Source of the DNA: Treponema sp.
GTDB lineage: Bacteria; Spirochaetota; Spirochaetia; Treponematales; Breznakiellaceae
Assembly (NCBI GenBank): GCA_009777535.1
Contig: WRLP01000012.1
Coordinates: forward strand, 23,389 to 87,388
Direction: 5' to 3'
Length of the DNA: 64,000 nt
In this document: positions 46,231-54,388 of the stretch, one piece after another
Layout: every line of letters starts with the position of its first letter
Numbering within the stretch: position 1 is the stretch's first letter
The notes under the pieces: model-generated
What the model was told of the DNA's origin: nothing
Database searches by the model: none
Seen by the model: the letters and a program-made list of their open reading frames with translations, nothing else
Program-made: the position numbers and the translations under genes

Positions 46231-46259
46231 ATTCTCGCATGAATCCGGGCACCTGTCAA
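46231..46259 (-). promoter_or_regulatory. candidate grd operon promoter
   Basis: TTGACA (46259-46254), a 17-bp spacer and GAGAAT (46236-46231) on the minus strand. The -10 is only 4/6 to consensus, but the -35 is perfect, and the DNA just upstream holds phased A-tracts. Transcription would start some 8 bases before the grdX ATG. Confidence 0.5.
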
Positions 46260-46260
46260 G

Positions 46261-46330
46261 AAAAATAATGTCGAAAAACATACGAAAAAGTGTCGAAAAA
46301 ACGCAAAAAAGTGTTGAAAAGTACTAAAAA
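46261..46330. promoter_or_regulatory. phased A-tracts upstream of the grd promoter
   Basis: Seven runs of four to six A residues centred near 46263, 46276, 46287, 46298, 46307, 46318 and 46328, i.e. about one per helical turn, between the Uma2 gene and the grdX -35. Such phasing bends DNA and can act as an UP element or protein site. Three units also share GTCGAAAAA or GTTGAAAA. Confidence 0.65.
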
Positions 46331-46334
46331 TGCT

Positions 46335-46934
46335 TCAAATGAGGGCTGATGGACGCCCCGGCACTGCCGCCCACAAGGTCTTAAGATCAACTGAAAATCC
46401 CTCTAAAACGTAAGACTGGATTACGGCATTCTCCTTGTAACCCGAACTGATATATTTGCCGTTTTCGTAAATATGAACCTGTACCAACTTTTGTTCCGGA
46501 TCAATCACCCAGTATTCACGAACCCCAGAATCAAGGTAGGCCTGAAATTTCAGTAACAACTCTTTTTTTGATGTAGAAGGAGAGATGATTTCTACTGCCA
46601 AATCCACAGAGCCGTTAACAGAACCCTTTGCCAGCTTATTTATGTCGCAGACAACCAGTAAATCAGGCTGCACTACGGTATCATCGGAGCCATCTTCTTC
46701 GGGAAATAGCCGAACATCCAGAGGTGCAGCAAATACCCTGCAGGGTTTTCCTCGAAGCCAGATATGAAACTGTGTTGACAATTCAATCAGTATTGCCTGA
46801 TGTTCCACTGTGGGAGATGACATCAAAAAAGCTTCACCGTTGATAAGCTGATAGCGTTCGGGACCTTCCCAGCCAAGATAATCATTGTAGGTATAGCGCC
46901 CGCTTTCTTCAGGCACCGACAGTGCGTCCGCCAT
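46335..46934 (-). CDS. Uma2-family (DUF820) restriction-endonuclease-fold protein
   Basis: A 199-residue protein starting at ATG 46934 with AAGGAG. 'YQLINGEAFLMSSPTVEHQ', 'VQPDLLVVCD' and 'VDLAVEIISPSTSKKELLLK' followed by 'YWVIDPEQKLVQVH' are the Uma2/DUF820 core with the PD-(D/E)xK-like residues Asp, Glu and Lys. Biological role unknown; the family expands in cyanobacteria and some anaerobes. It precedes the grd operon on the same strand, but the A-tract promoter suggests separate transcription. Confidence 0.85.
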   Translation of the reverse strand: MADALSVPEESGRYTYNDYLGWEGPERYQLINGEAFLMSSPTVEHQAILIELSTQFHIWLRGKPCRVFAAPLDVRLFPEEDGSDDTVVQPDLLVVCDINKLAKGSVNGSVDLAVEIISPSTSKKELLLKFQAYLDSGVREYWVIDPEQKLVQVHIYENGKYISSGYKENAVIQSYVLEGFSVDLKTLWAAVPGRPSALI

Positions 46935-47014
46935 GTTTGCTCCTTCAATGAGTATACCGGAAAACCTACAATTTTGCAACGAGACGCATTGCGCCGGATT
47001 TGGTACCTGGCACC

Positions 47015-47288
47015 TTTATTCCGCCAGCGTTCCACTGCTATAGCTTTTTCAGAAATATATGCCCCAAAAAAGGAAAAAATTAAAAAGTAAAAGGTAAATT
47101 CTTTTTCACAGTTCCTTCCCCTTCGCCAGCGTTTCACTGCTTTGACAATTGCAGAAAGATGCCCAATAAAATACTTGAGGGGTGCCTGTGGTAAAAACGC
47201 TGCCTCCGCGCAGTGTTTTTGGCCACGGGCAGGCCCCCAAGAAATATCTTTAGGCATCTTTCTGCCGTTGCCATAGCCGTGGAAAAGC
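47015..47288. repeat. nested-palindrome intergenic element, copy C
   Basis: The 366-bp gap before the guanine-deaminase gene. It starts with a partial left end (CGCCAGCGTTCCACTGC, with TTTCAGAAATATATGCC), then a full left end (AGCGTTTCACTGCTTTG, AATTGCAGAAAGATGCC), a hairpin of some 25 bp (47179-47236, GGGG...CCCC, loop CTCCGC) and the right end (GGCATCTTTCTGCCGTTG, GCCATAGCCGTGGAAAAG). It ends 13 bp before the next start codon. Confidence 0.65.
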
Positions 47289-47300
47289 CGATATTTAACC

Positions 47301-48572
47301 ATGACAGAAAAAAACTTTGTCTTAAAAGGCGACCTGTGCTGGAGCGATGAATCCCGCTCTATTCAAACGATTTCCGACGGGTATCTTGTCTGTATCGACG
47401 GCAAATCGGCAGGGGTTTTTCCCAGCCTCCCTGAGTGTTACGCCGGCCTCCGCCTTGTCGATTACTCGCCATACCTGATTATTCCCGGTCTTGTCGACCT
47501 GCACATTCACGCCCCGCAGTTCGCCTTCCGCGGCCTGGGCATGGATTTACAGCTTCTGGACTGGCTGGAGCGCCGCGCCTTTCCCGAAGAGGGAAAGTAC
47601 GCAAACCTTGAATATACCCGCAAGGCATACGGTCTTTTCGTGGAACATATAAGGCGCGGGCCAAGTACAAGGCTTGTAATATACGCGACAGTCCATAGCG
47701 AAGCTACCCTGCTTTTAATGGAAATGCTTGAAAAAAGCGGCCTTGTTACCATGGTTGGAAAGATCAACATGGATAGAAACAGTCCCGATTATTTAAGGGA
47801 AGAAAGTGCCGCCCTATCACTGGCCGCAACGGAAAAATGGCTAAAAGGATGTAATTTTAAAAATACGTTTCCAATTCTAACACCCCGCTTTATACCCTCG
47901 TGCAGTGACGAACTCATGAGGGGCCTTGCCGGCATACAGAAAAAATTCGGCCTGCCCGTCCAGTCCCATCTGTCCGAAAACCAGCAGGAGGTTGAGTGGG
48001 TCGGCAAGCTCTGTCCCCAAAGCGCCGGCTACGGTGCAGCATACAGGGACTACGACCTGTTCGGCGGCAGCGTACCCACCATAATGGCGCATTGTGTCTG
48101 GTCTGACAAAGAGGAAATTGCCCTTATGGCGGAAAGGCAGGTCTTTCTTGCCCACTGCCCGCAGTCAAACACAAATTTATCGTCGGGAATTGCGCCGGTG
48201 CGGCGTTTTCTTGATGCGGGCGTGCCTGCCGGCCTTGGCAGTGACATTGCCGGCGGTGTACACGATTCAATATTCCGAACGATGGCAGATACAGTTCAGG
48301 TCTCAAAATTGCGCCAAACCCTTCTAAAAACAGCTGAAAAACCCATAAAACTGGAAGAAGCCTTTTACCTTGGTACAGCCGGCGGCGGCTCCTTTTTTGG
48401 TAAATGCGGCTCTTTTACCGCCGGCAACGACTTTGATGTTCTTGTAATGGATGACCGTAATTTAGCCGCGCCCTTTGAACTTTCCATACAGGACAGGCTG
48501 GATAGGGTTGTTTATCTTTCTGATGAACGAAATATACGCGCTAAATATGTAAAGGGAAATATCCTGTTTTAG
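47301..48572 (+). CDS. guanine deaminase-like amidohydrolase
   Basis: A 423-residue metal-dependent hydrolase. 'GLVDLHIHAPQFAFRGLGMD' holds the HxH metal site; 'TPRFIPSCSDELMRGLA', 'QSHLSENQQEVEWV', 'IMAHCVWSD' and 'GLGSDIAGG' are the pattern of guanine deaminases (guanine to xanthine and ammonia). Related amidohydrolases remain possible. There is no ribosome site before the ATG, which follows element C directly. Confidence 0.88.
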   Translation: MTEKNFVLKGDLCWSDESRSIQTISDGYLVCIDGKSAGVFPSLPECYAGLRLVDYSPYLIIPGLVDLHIHAPQFAFRGLGMDLQLLDWLERRAFPEEGKYANLEYTRKAYGLFVEHIRRGPSTRLVIYATVHSEATLLLMEMLEKSGLVTMVGKINMDRNSPDYLREESAALSLAATEKWLKGCNFKNTFPILTPRFIPSCSDELMRGLAGIQKKFGLPVQSHLSENQQEVEWVGKLCPQSAGYGAAYRDYDLFGGSVPTIMAHCVWSDKEEIALMAERQVFLAHCPQSNTNLSSGIAPVRRFLDAGVPAGLGSDIAGGVHDSIFRTMADTVQVSKLRQTLLKTAEKPIKLEEAFYLGTAGGGSFFGKCGSFTAGNDFDVLVMDDRNLAAPFELSIQDRLDRVVYLSDERNIRAKYVKGNILF

Positions 48573-48583
48573 GTTTTTTATTA

Positions 48584-48612
48584 TTGACAAAAACAGACAG
48601 TAATTGTATTAT
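48584..48612 (+). promoter_or_regulatory. promoter of hppA
   Basis: TTGACA (48584-48589), a 17-bp spacer and TATTAT (48607-48612), near consensus. Transcription should begin about 48619, leaving a leader of roughly 105 nt. Confidence 0.75.
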
Positions 48613-48625
48613 GGTTGTATCAGAG

Positions 48626-48663
48626 GCTCTTATCTGGCCGCTTTTAAGCGGGCAGGTAGGAGC
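48626..48663 (+). promoter_or_regulatory. 5' leader hairpin of hppA
   Basis: GCTCTTATCTG pairs with CAGGTAGGAGC (11 bp, two G-U), enclosing CCGCTT/AAGCGG. It would be the very 5' end of the hppA message. Further down, CTGA/TCAG followed by nine T (48709-48717) could form a weak terminator, so attenuation or message stabilisation is possible. Confidence 0.5.
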
Positions 48664-48725
48664 TTCCTTTTGCTGTCAGCGATTTATACTGAGTTATTTC
48701 AGAATTTTTTTTTGGGGAAAGTAAA

Positions 48726-50903
48726 ATGTACATTGAACATCTCTTTTTTTTGGTACCGGCGGGGTCGGTTCTTGCCCTGCTCTTTGCGTTTTATCAGGCA
48801 AAAAAGGTTTTAAGTTTTCCGGAAGGCAACGATACCATGCGGAAAATCTCGGCGGCGATTCGTAAGGGCGCAAATGCCTACCTTAAACGGCAATATACCG
48901 GTGTGGCCCTGTTTTTCGCTGTTATGTTCCTTATTCTGGGAATAATGGCTTTAACAGGGTTTTTAACCCCCTTTGTACCGTTTGCGTTCATTACAGGCGG
49001 CTTTTTTTCAGGGCTTTCCGGCTTTATCGGGATGAATATTGCCACTGCCGCCAACACCAGAACCGCCCAGGCGACATCAGAAAACCTAAACAGGGGCCTT
49101 AGGGTTGCCTTCTCCTCGGGAACGGTCATGGGCTTTACAGTAGTCGGCCTGGCTCTTTTTGACCTTGCAATCTGGTACATGTTGTTAAAGTATGTGTTTT
49201 ATACCCCGGGATCGGCGGCGGTTCTGGCGTTGGCGGCAGCCGGCAAAACGGTAGAATCTTCTCAGGTGCAGCTTATTTCCTCGGCCATGCTCACCTTCGG
49301 CATGGGCGCTTCCAGCATGGCGCTTTTTGCCCGTGTGGGCGGCGGCATATTCACCAAGGCCGCCGATGTCGGCGCCGACTTGGTCGGAAAGGTCGAAGCA
49401 GGAATCCCCGAGGACGATCCGCGCAACCCGGCGGTTATTGCAGATAACGTGGGCGACAATGTCGGCGACGTGGCGGGAATGGGCGCCGACCTTTATGAAT
49501 CGTATGTGGGCTCGATAGTGGCCACTGTCGCCCTGGCCGTTTCTGCAGGGTACGACTTTGGCGGGGCGGTTGTTCCCATGCTCATGGCTGTTTTTGGAAT
49601 TGTCGCATCCCTTATCGGTTCTTTCTTTGTACGCTGCGGGGATAAGGTTGATCAAAAATCCTTATTGGGAGCCCTTCGCAAGGGTGTCTATGTTTCTTCG
49701 GCCATTATTGTAATCGGGGCCTTTCCAGTAATCTGGTACTGCCTCGACTGTGCAAACAATCCCGGGCGTATCGGCGTTTATTTCGCGGTACTCTCCGGGC
49801 TCCTTGCCGGGGTAGCCATCGGTTATATCACCGAGTATTATACATCCGACAGTTACAAGCCGACGAGGAGGCTTGCCGAGGCAAGCCTTACAGGGCCCGC
49901 GACGATTATCATCGGCGGAGTTTCCCTTGGAATGTTATCAACATTTTTACCAATAATCGTTATCGGTGCGTCGGTTTTAATCAGCTTTTTTGCATCAGGT
50001 GGAAACCTGTCGGGCGACATCAGCGCATTTGCAAAAGGCCTTTACGGCGTTAGCATTTCGGCTGTAGGAATGTTATCCACCCTTGGAATAACCCTTGCGA
50101 CGGATGCCTACGGCCCTGTTGCAGATAACGCCGGCGGCATTGCCGAAATGTCAAAGCTGCCCCAGGAAGTCCGCGAGCGCACCGACGCCCTGGATTCACT
50201 TGGAAATACAACCGCCGCAACCGGCAAGGGCTTTGCCATAGGCTCGGCGGCGCTTACAGCCCTCGCGCTGATTGTCGCATACATAGACGAAATCAAAGTT
50301 CATGCTCCCGATTATGTGCTTAGACTGGAGATTACACATCCTCCGGTACTGATCGGTCTTTTTATCGGCGTAATGCTGCCCTTCCTTTTTTCATCACTAA
50401 CCATGAATGCTGTCGGGCGGGCGGCGCAGAGCATTGTAAAAGAGGTTCGCCGTCAATTCAAAGAAATAACCGGGCTGATGGAAGGCACCGCCGAGGCCGA
50501 CTACAGCACCTGCGTGGATATTTGCACCCGCAGCGCCCAAAAGGAAATGATCGTTCCCACCCTGACAGGTATCGCCACACCGGTAATTGCCGGCCTTCTC
50601 CTTGGGGTAAACGGCGTGGCAGGCATGCTTGCCGGAGCGACCGCATCGGGCTTTGTCCTTGCGATAATGATGGCCAACAGCGGCGGCGCCTGGGATAACG
50701 CGAAAAAATTTATAGAAGCGGGAAATCTTGGCGGGAAGAAATCGGACGCCCACAAGGCGGCGGTTGTAGGCGATACTGTGGGGGATCCCTTTAAGGACAC
50801 TTCCGGGCCGTCCATCAATATTTTGATCAAACTCGTTTCGATGGTATCAATAGTTTTCGCAGCATTTGTACTAAGGTTTAATATTGTCCAGTTCCTGAAC
50901 TAG
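48726..50903 (+). CDS. hppA: membrane-bound proton/sodium-pumping pyrophosphatase
   Basis: A 725-residue integral membrane enzyme that couples PPi hydrolysis to H+ or Na+ export. The catalytic loops are intact: 'DVGADLVGKVEAGIPEDDPR', 'DNVGDNVGDVAGMGADLYES' and 'VVGDTVGDPFKDTSGPS'. 'LGNTTAATGKGFAIGSAALT' has Ala at the position where K+-independent enzymes have Lys, so a K+-dependent form is predicted. Ion specificity is not decided by the sequence seen. It has its own promoter and structured leader. Confidence 0.97.
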   Translation: MYIEHLFFLVPAGSVLALLFAFYQAKKVLSFPEGNDTMRKISAAIRKGANAYLKRQYTGVALFFAVMFLILGIMALTGFLTPFVPFAFITGGFFSGLSGFIGMNIATAANTRTAQATSENLNRGLRVAFSSGTVMGFTVVGLALFDLAIWYMLLKYVFYTPGSAAVLALAAAGKTVESSQVQLISSAMLTFGMGASSMALFARVGGGIFTKAADVGADLVGKVEAGIPEDDPRNPAVIADNVGDNVGDVAGMGADLYESYVGSIVATVALAVSAGYDFGGAVVPMLMAVFGIVASLIGSFFVRCGDKVDQKSLLGALRKGVYVSSAIIVIGAFPVIWYCLDCANNPGRIGVYFAVLSGLLAGVAIGYITEYYTSDSYKPTRRLAEASLTGPATIIIGGVSLGMLSTFLPIIVIGASVLISFFASGGNLSGDISAFAKGLYGVSISAVGMLSTLGITLATDAYGPVADNAGGIAEMSKLPQEVRERTDALDSLGNTTAATGKGFAIGSAALTALALIVAYIDEIKVHAPDYVLRLEITHPPVLIGLFIGVMLPFLFSSLTMNAVGRAAQSIVKEVRRQFKEITGLMEGTAEADYSTCVDICTRSAQKEMIVPTLTGIATPVIAGLLLGVNGVAGMLAGATASGFVLAIMMANSGGAWDNAKKFIEAGNLGGKKSDAHKAAVVGDTVGDPFKDTSGPSINILIKLVSMVSIVFAAFVLRFNIVQFLN

Positions 50904-50929
50904 GGCAAATGCGGGCAGCGAAGCCGGTA

Positions 50930-51190
50930 TTAAACTGAATGTAACATAGCTTCTCGCAAAATAGCATTCATGCGGGTCTGATAACCTCTCCCGGCACTCT
51001 GCAGCCATTCGATCACATCGGCATCAAGCCTGACATTTACTGTCTTTTTTATTGGCTTGTAGTTCGCCATGTTACGCAAATGGGACGGTTTGAATTCTTT
51101 CATCTGATCTTCTGTCAGAACCGGAGCATCAGAAAAATCCGTAACCTTGAAAGCCTTAATTTCCTCCAGCCTCTCTTTCGTAATGGGCAT
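50930..51190 (-). CDS. brnA: BrnA-type antitoxin
   Basis: An 86-residue protein with an N-terminal 'ITKERLEEIKAFKVTDFSDA' and a C-terminal ribbon-helix-helix region 'KKTVNVRLDADVIEWLQSAG' and 'GYQTRMNAILREAM', typical of BrnA. It neutralises BrnT and represses the operon. It overlaps brnT by 35 bp. Confidence 0.9.
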   Translation of the reverse strand: MPITKERLEEIKAFKVTDFSDAPVLTEDQMKEFKPSHLRNMANYKPIKKTVNVRLDADVIEWLQSAGRGYQTRMNAILREAMLHSV

Positions 51191-51452
51191 AGTATAACCT
51201 CTCTTCTATCGGCTCCGCTTTACGTGCCGTAATCAAATGAATACTGTCGTCTCGTTCTGTGAAAACCACAAAAAAGATAACAGTATCATGCAATCTTCCC
51301 AAGCAGATAAATCTATCTTCCTCCATGGTGGAATGCTTCTTGTCATACCACTCAATTAAGTGAGGGTCATCAAAAATGTCCACAATTTCCGACAAGTAAA
51401 AACCATGTTTTTTTTTGTTATGTTGATTCTTCTCGTCTGTCCATGTAAACAC
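51156..51452 (-). CDS. brnT: BrnT-type toxin
   Basis: A 98-residue ribonuclease-type toxin starting with GTG 51452 behind GGGAG. 'FTWTDEKNQHNKKKHGFYLS', 'FDDPHLIEWYD', 'EDRFICLGRLHDTVIFFVVF' and 'IHLITARKAEPIEERLYY' follow the BrnT pattern (His, Arg-rich RelE-like fold). It appears intact, unlike the second copy at 57752. A palindromic operator lies 12 bp upstream. Confidence 0.9.
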   Translation of the reverse strand: MFTWTDEKNQHNKKKHGFYLSEIVDIFDDPHLIEWYDKKHSTMEEDRFICLGRLHDTVIFFVVFTERDDSIHLITARKAEPIEERLYYAHYEREAGGN

Positions 51453-51464
51453 AGCTTCTCCCGC

Positions 51465-51503
51465 CTATACAAAATTGTATAGTAAATACAAGCATTCTGT
51501 CAA
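51465..51503 (-). promoter_or_regulatory. brnTA promoter with palindromic operator
   Basis: TTGACA (51503-51498), an 18-bp spacer and TACAAT (51479-51474) overlap the perfect 18-bp palindrome CTATACAAAATTGTATAG (51465-51482). A dyad over the -10 is what an RHH antitoxin repressor such as BrnA would bind. Confidence 0.7.
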
Positions 51504-51527
51504 GAGCAGGTAAACAAGGCCATTTTT

Positions 51528-52685
51528 TCAGGGCATTTCGACTATGGGTTCCAGGCGGGGGGAGCGAAGCTGATTGAGCGAGCGGGTGCGCCATTCTCCG
51601 GCCTGGCTCTGTCCGGCGAGGAATGTCCACAGGCCGTTTGCGGATTGGGATTTTCCGTTGCGGTAAAGGGATGCTGCCAGATAGTAAATGGTTTTATAAT
51701 ACTCGACTTCTTCTATGTAAGATAAAAGCATCGGCCGGCTGTTGATTTCTTCGGTAAGGGCGTCGAATGTGGTAAAGGTAAAATCGTACTGACGGCGGAT
51801 TATCTCGCTGATAATTATTGAGTTCTGTATCAGGAAAGAAAATGTAAGATGCTGCTGGGCGGACGGGCGGCCGGAAGCGGCATAATAAAAACCCAAAAGC
51901 CGGTGCGCTTCTTCCACCCTATTGTTGTCATAACGGTAAAGGCTCAAGAAACGGCTGGGGCCGTCGTTTTCGAGGGTGCGCGTCATCGCCTGTGCGGCAA
52001 ATGAAGCGGATGCCTGCACATACGGAACATTCCTTGCCTGTATTTCAATATTTGATGAATTTGTCCAAAGGGTATCTGCTGATGAAATAATCGAAAGCAG
52101 GGTTCTTTCCATCTCGTTGTATTCCTGCCGCGTTCTGTGTATGCCTGCAATTCTATACTGCAAATCCAGATCAAAGCCTGAGTTTTCCAGAAGTTCCCGC
52201 TGGGCGTATGCCTTCTGAAACTGGCTTAAAGCAAGTGACAGTTCGCCGTCTGCGCGGTAGGTTTCACCTATCCAGTACTCGGCTTCGGGGTAATCCTTCA
52301 GCCTGCCGATGGCTTCGAGGGCTTTAAGGGCGGAATTGTCCAGGCTGGCTTTCGGCACACGGTAGTAGAGTTCTTCCAGTGCGGCGGCGGCGGCAGTGTA
52401 AAACCTGTCGCAAATAAAGCGTTCCAGCCAGTCCAGCGCATCGCCGATGCGGCGGGCTTCCGGAGTTGAAAGAAAATTGATAAAATCCCGCTCCATCTGC
52501 TCATACATGGCGCGTCTCTGCCTTCTGGCATCTTCAAAGGATAAAAGGGCGCTGCCGTAGTCCCCGTTGCGGAAATTGAGTTTTCCCCTTTCCAGGGAAT
52601 ACCACCAGGGCTGGGGAGAATTTTGTCCATAGGCGGCGGAAATGCAAAGTGCTGATATAATTACTGAATAAAAAAACTTTCTCAT
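51528..52685 (-). CDS. exported TPR-like helical protein
   Basis: A 385-residue protein with a signal peptide ('FFYSVIISALCISAAYGQ'). 'WWYSLERGKLNFRNGDYGSA' is a TPR unit; further helical repeats follow, such as 'YPEAEYWIGETYRADGELSL'. No catalytic motif is seen; it is probably a periplasmic scaffold, named only by its repeats. ATG 52685 overlaps the ispG stop, so it is in that operon. Confidence 0.7.
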   Translation of the reverse strand: MRKFFYSVIISALCISAAYGQNSPQPWWYSLERGKLNFRNGDYGSALLSFEDARRQRRAMYEQMERDFINFLSTPEARRIGDALDWLERFICDRFYTAAAAALEELYYRVPKASLDNSALKALEAIGRLKDYPEAEYWIGETYRADGELSLALSQFQKAYAQRELLENSGFDLDLQYRIAGIHRTRQEYNEMERTLLSIISSADTLWTNSSNIEIQARNVPYVQASASFAAQAMTRTLENDGPSRFLSLYRYDNNRVEEAHRLLGFYYAASGRPSAQQHLTFSFLIQNSIIISEIIRRQYDFTFTTFDALTEEINSRPMLLSYIEEVEYYKTIYYLAASLYRNGKSQSANGLWTFLAGQSQAGEWRTRSLNQLRSPRLEPIVEMP

Positions 52686-53797
52686 TCTAAAATCTTTCCA
52701 AGTTCCTCTTCAAAAGCCTTATCCGCTTCTTCGGCCGCGATGGTTCTTACCACCCTGCCCCGCCGGAAAATTAAAACCTTTTCCCCGCTGCCGGTTATGC
52801 CCAAATCGGCGTGTTTTGCCTCCTGCGGGCCGTTCACTTCGCAGCCCATAACGGCTACTGTTATATTTTTGTCCAGGGCATAGAGCCTTGGCATCCAGCG
52901 GCCGATAAAGCCGTGCGTGTCAAAACCATGTCTGCCGCAGCGGGGACAGGAGACGATATTCGCTCCCCTTCGCCGCAGCCTGTCAGCGGCGGGGCTGTTT
53001 TCCGTCGCCAGTTCCGCAGCCGCTCCCAAAATCTCCCTTGCGGCAATTACCTCGTTTTCCATCGTGTCCGACAGGGAAACACGGATCGTGTCGCCGATTT
53101 CTTCTGTCAAAAGCGGCAAAAGAGCCGCCGTGCTTTTGGCTACGCCGGCCGCCAGCGGGCCGGCCTCGGTTACGCCCAGGTGAAGGGGCGCATCGCATCT
53201 TTGCGCAAGAATACGGTTCGCTTTTATAGTATCGGCAATTCCGGCGGCTTTCATTGATACAAGGAAGTTTGAAAAGCCAAATTCGTTAAAAATGGCAATT
53301 TCACGCTCGGCGGCAATAACAAGGGCCTGCGCCCGGTCAAAGCCCTCTCCTACCCTCTCTCTAAGGTCAACTGGCAGGCTGCCGGCGTTCACGCCAATAC
53401 GGATAGGAATGTTCTTTTCTGCGGCCTTTTCCAGTACCCTGCGGACTTTGTCGCCGCCGCCGATATTACCGGGGTTTATTCGGATTTTCGCTATCGGGAA
53501 ATCCATGCAATGCAACGCTATTTTGTAATCAAAATGAATGTCGGCCACGAGGGGCATGGAGACCATTCCGGCAAGGGCGCCGGTAATATCGGCGGCGGCA
53601 ATATCGGGCACGGCGAAACGCAGCAGGCCGCAGCCCAGGGCAGCCAGGGCATCAATCCGCCGGACGATGTTATCAGTTTTTAGATCATCAAAAGAAAGGC
53701 GGTCCTTCCACATGGTTTGAATAACCACAGGAAGACAATTACCAATTTTAACGGGATTGATATTACCAAAACCGCCTATTTGCAAAAATCTAGACAC
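52682..53797 (-). CDS. ispG: 4-hydroxy-3-methylbut-2-en-1-yl diphosphate synthase
   Basis: A 371-residue IspG/GcpE, the iron-sulfur enzyme of the MEP isoprenoid pathway. The cluster cysteines are in 'ANIVSCPRCGRHGFDTHG' and 'VAVMGCEVNGPQEAKHADLG'; the N-terminal TIM-barrel has 'VVIQTMWKD' and 'PLVADIHFDYKIALHC'. Its start is GTG 53797. A poly-repeat stretch (53820-53925) separates it from the V-ATPase genes. Confidence 0.96.
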   Translation of the reverse strand: MSRFLQIGGFGNINPVKIGNCLPVVIQTMWKDRLSFDDLKTDNIVRRIDALAALGCGLLRFAVPDIAAADITGALAGMVSMPLVADIHFDYKIALHCMDFPIAKIRINPGNIGGGDKVRRVLEKAAEKNIPIRIGVNAGSLPVDLRERVGEGFDRAQALVIAAEREIAIFNEFGFSNFLVSMKAAGIADTIKANRILAQRCDAPLHLGVTEAGPLAAGVAKSTAALLPLLTEEIGDTIRVSLSDTMENEVIAAREILGAAAELATENSPAADRLRRRGANIVSCPRCGRHGFDTHGFIGRWMPRLYALDKNITVAVMGCEVNGPQEAKHADLGITGSGEKVLIFRRGRVVRTIAAEEADKAFEEELGKILE

Positions 53798-53819
53798 TTT
53801 TGATAAAACCTCACGCTAA

Positions 53820-53925
53820 TGGGGCAGAAGGTAGAAGTTAAAAGTTAGAAGGTAAAAATTAAAAGGTATTATTAAAAGTTATCTCCTTCTTATCTATTCC
53901 CTTCTACCTTTTACCTTTTCCCTTT
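53820..53925. repeat. degenerate short-period repeat (GAAGGTAGAAG type)
   Basis: The gap between ispG and atpK is made of degenerate 8-9 bp units: GAAGGTAGAAG, TTAAAAGTTAGAAGG and the inverse CTTCTACCTTTTACC. The left and right halves are partly inverted copies, so a long imperfect hairpin can form. It may serve as transcript end for atpK. Confidence 0.6.
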
Positions 53926-54372
53926 CTAGCTTAAGCTGATCATGGAAAGAACCATGGCGAAAATGGCTACGGTTTCGCAAATACCGACAATCATCATGTA
54001 GTTTACGAATCCTTTGCCTGTTTCGCCGGTGGCATCAGCGCCTGAAGCTCCCGCCTTGCCCTGGGCAATGGCGGAAAACGCTATGGCAAGACCGGAGGCA
54101 ATGCCGATGCCGAGGTACAGGGAGCCCAGGTGCGGATTAGCTATGGCCGCAGGTTTCATAAACAGAAAACCCAAAATAAAGCCATAAAAAGTCTGGGTCA
54201 ACGGAGCGCCGCCGAAGGCAAGCAGGGTCATGGGCGCCGGCTTGTTGGTTATATAACACTTTTTCCATGCGCCGATTACTGCCTGTCCGGCAATACCAAC
54301 GCCAAAACCCGATCCGACAGCGGAAAGTCCCATTACAATACCCGCGCCAATCAATCCTAAATTCAAATCCAT
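53926..54372 (-). CDS. atpK: V-type ATPase subunit K (rotor ring)
   Basis: A 148-residue membrane protein made of two helical hairpins ('IGAGIVMGLSAVGSGFGVGI' and 'LYLGIGIASGLAIAFSAIAQ'), the V-type proteolipid fold. The ion-binding Glu is in the last helix, 'MIVGICETVAIFAMVL'. It forms the rotor ring and carries H+ or Na+. It starts 16 bp after the atpI stop. Confidence 0.95.
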   Translation of the reverse strand: MDLNLGLIGAGIVMGLSAVGSGFGVGIAGQAVIGAWKKCYITNKPAPMTLLAFGGAPLTQTFYGFILGFLFMKPAAIANPHLGSLYLGIGIASGLAIAFSAIAQGKAGASGADATGETGKGFVNYMMIVGICETVAIFAMVLSMISLS

Positions 54373-54388
54373 TTTATTCTCCTAATTC

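Noticed and set aside
48619..48725. Fluoride or other known riboswitch in the hppA leader
   Set aside because: The conserved fluoride-motif sequence is absent; only a plain long hairpin is seen.
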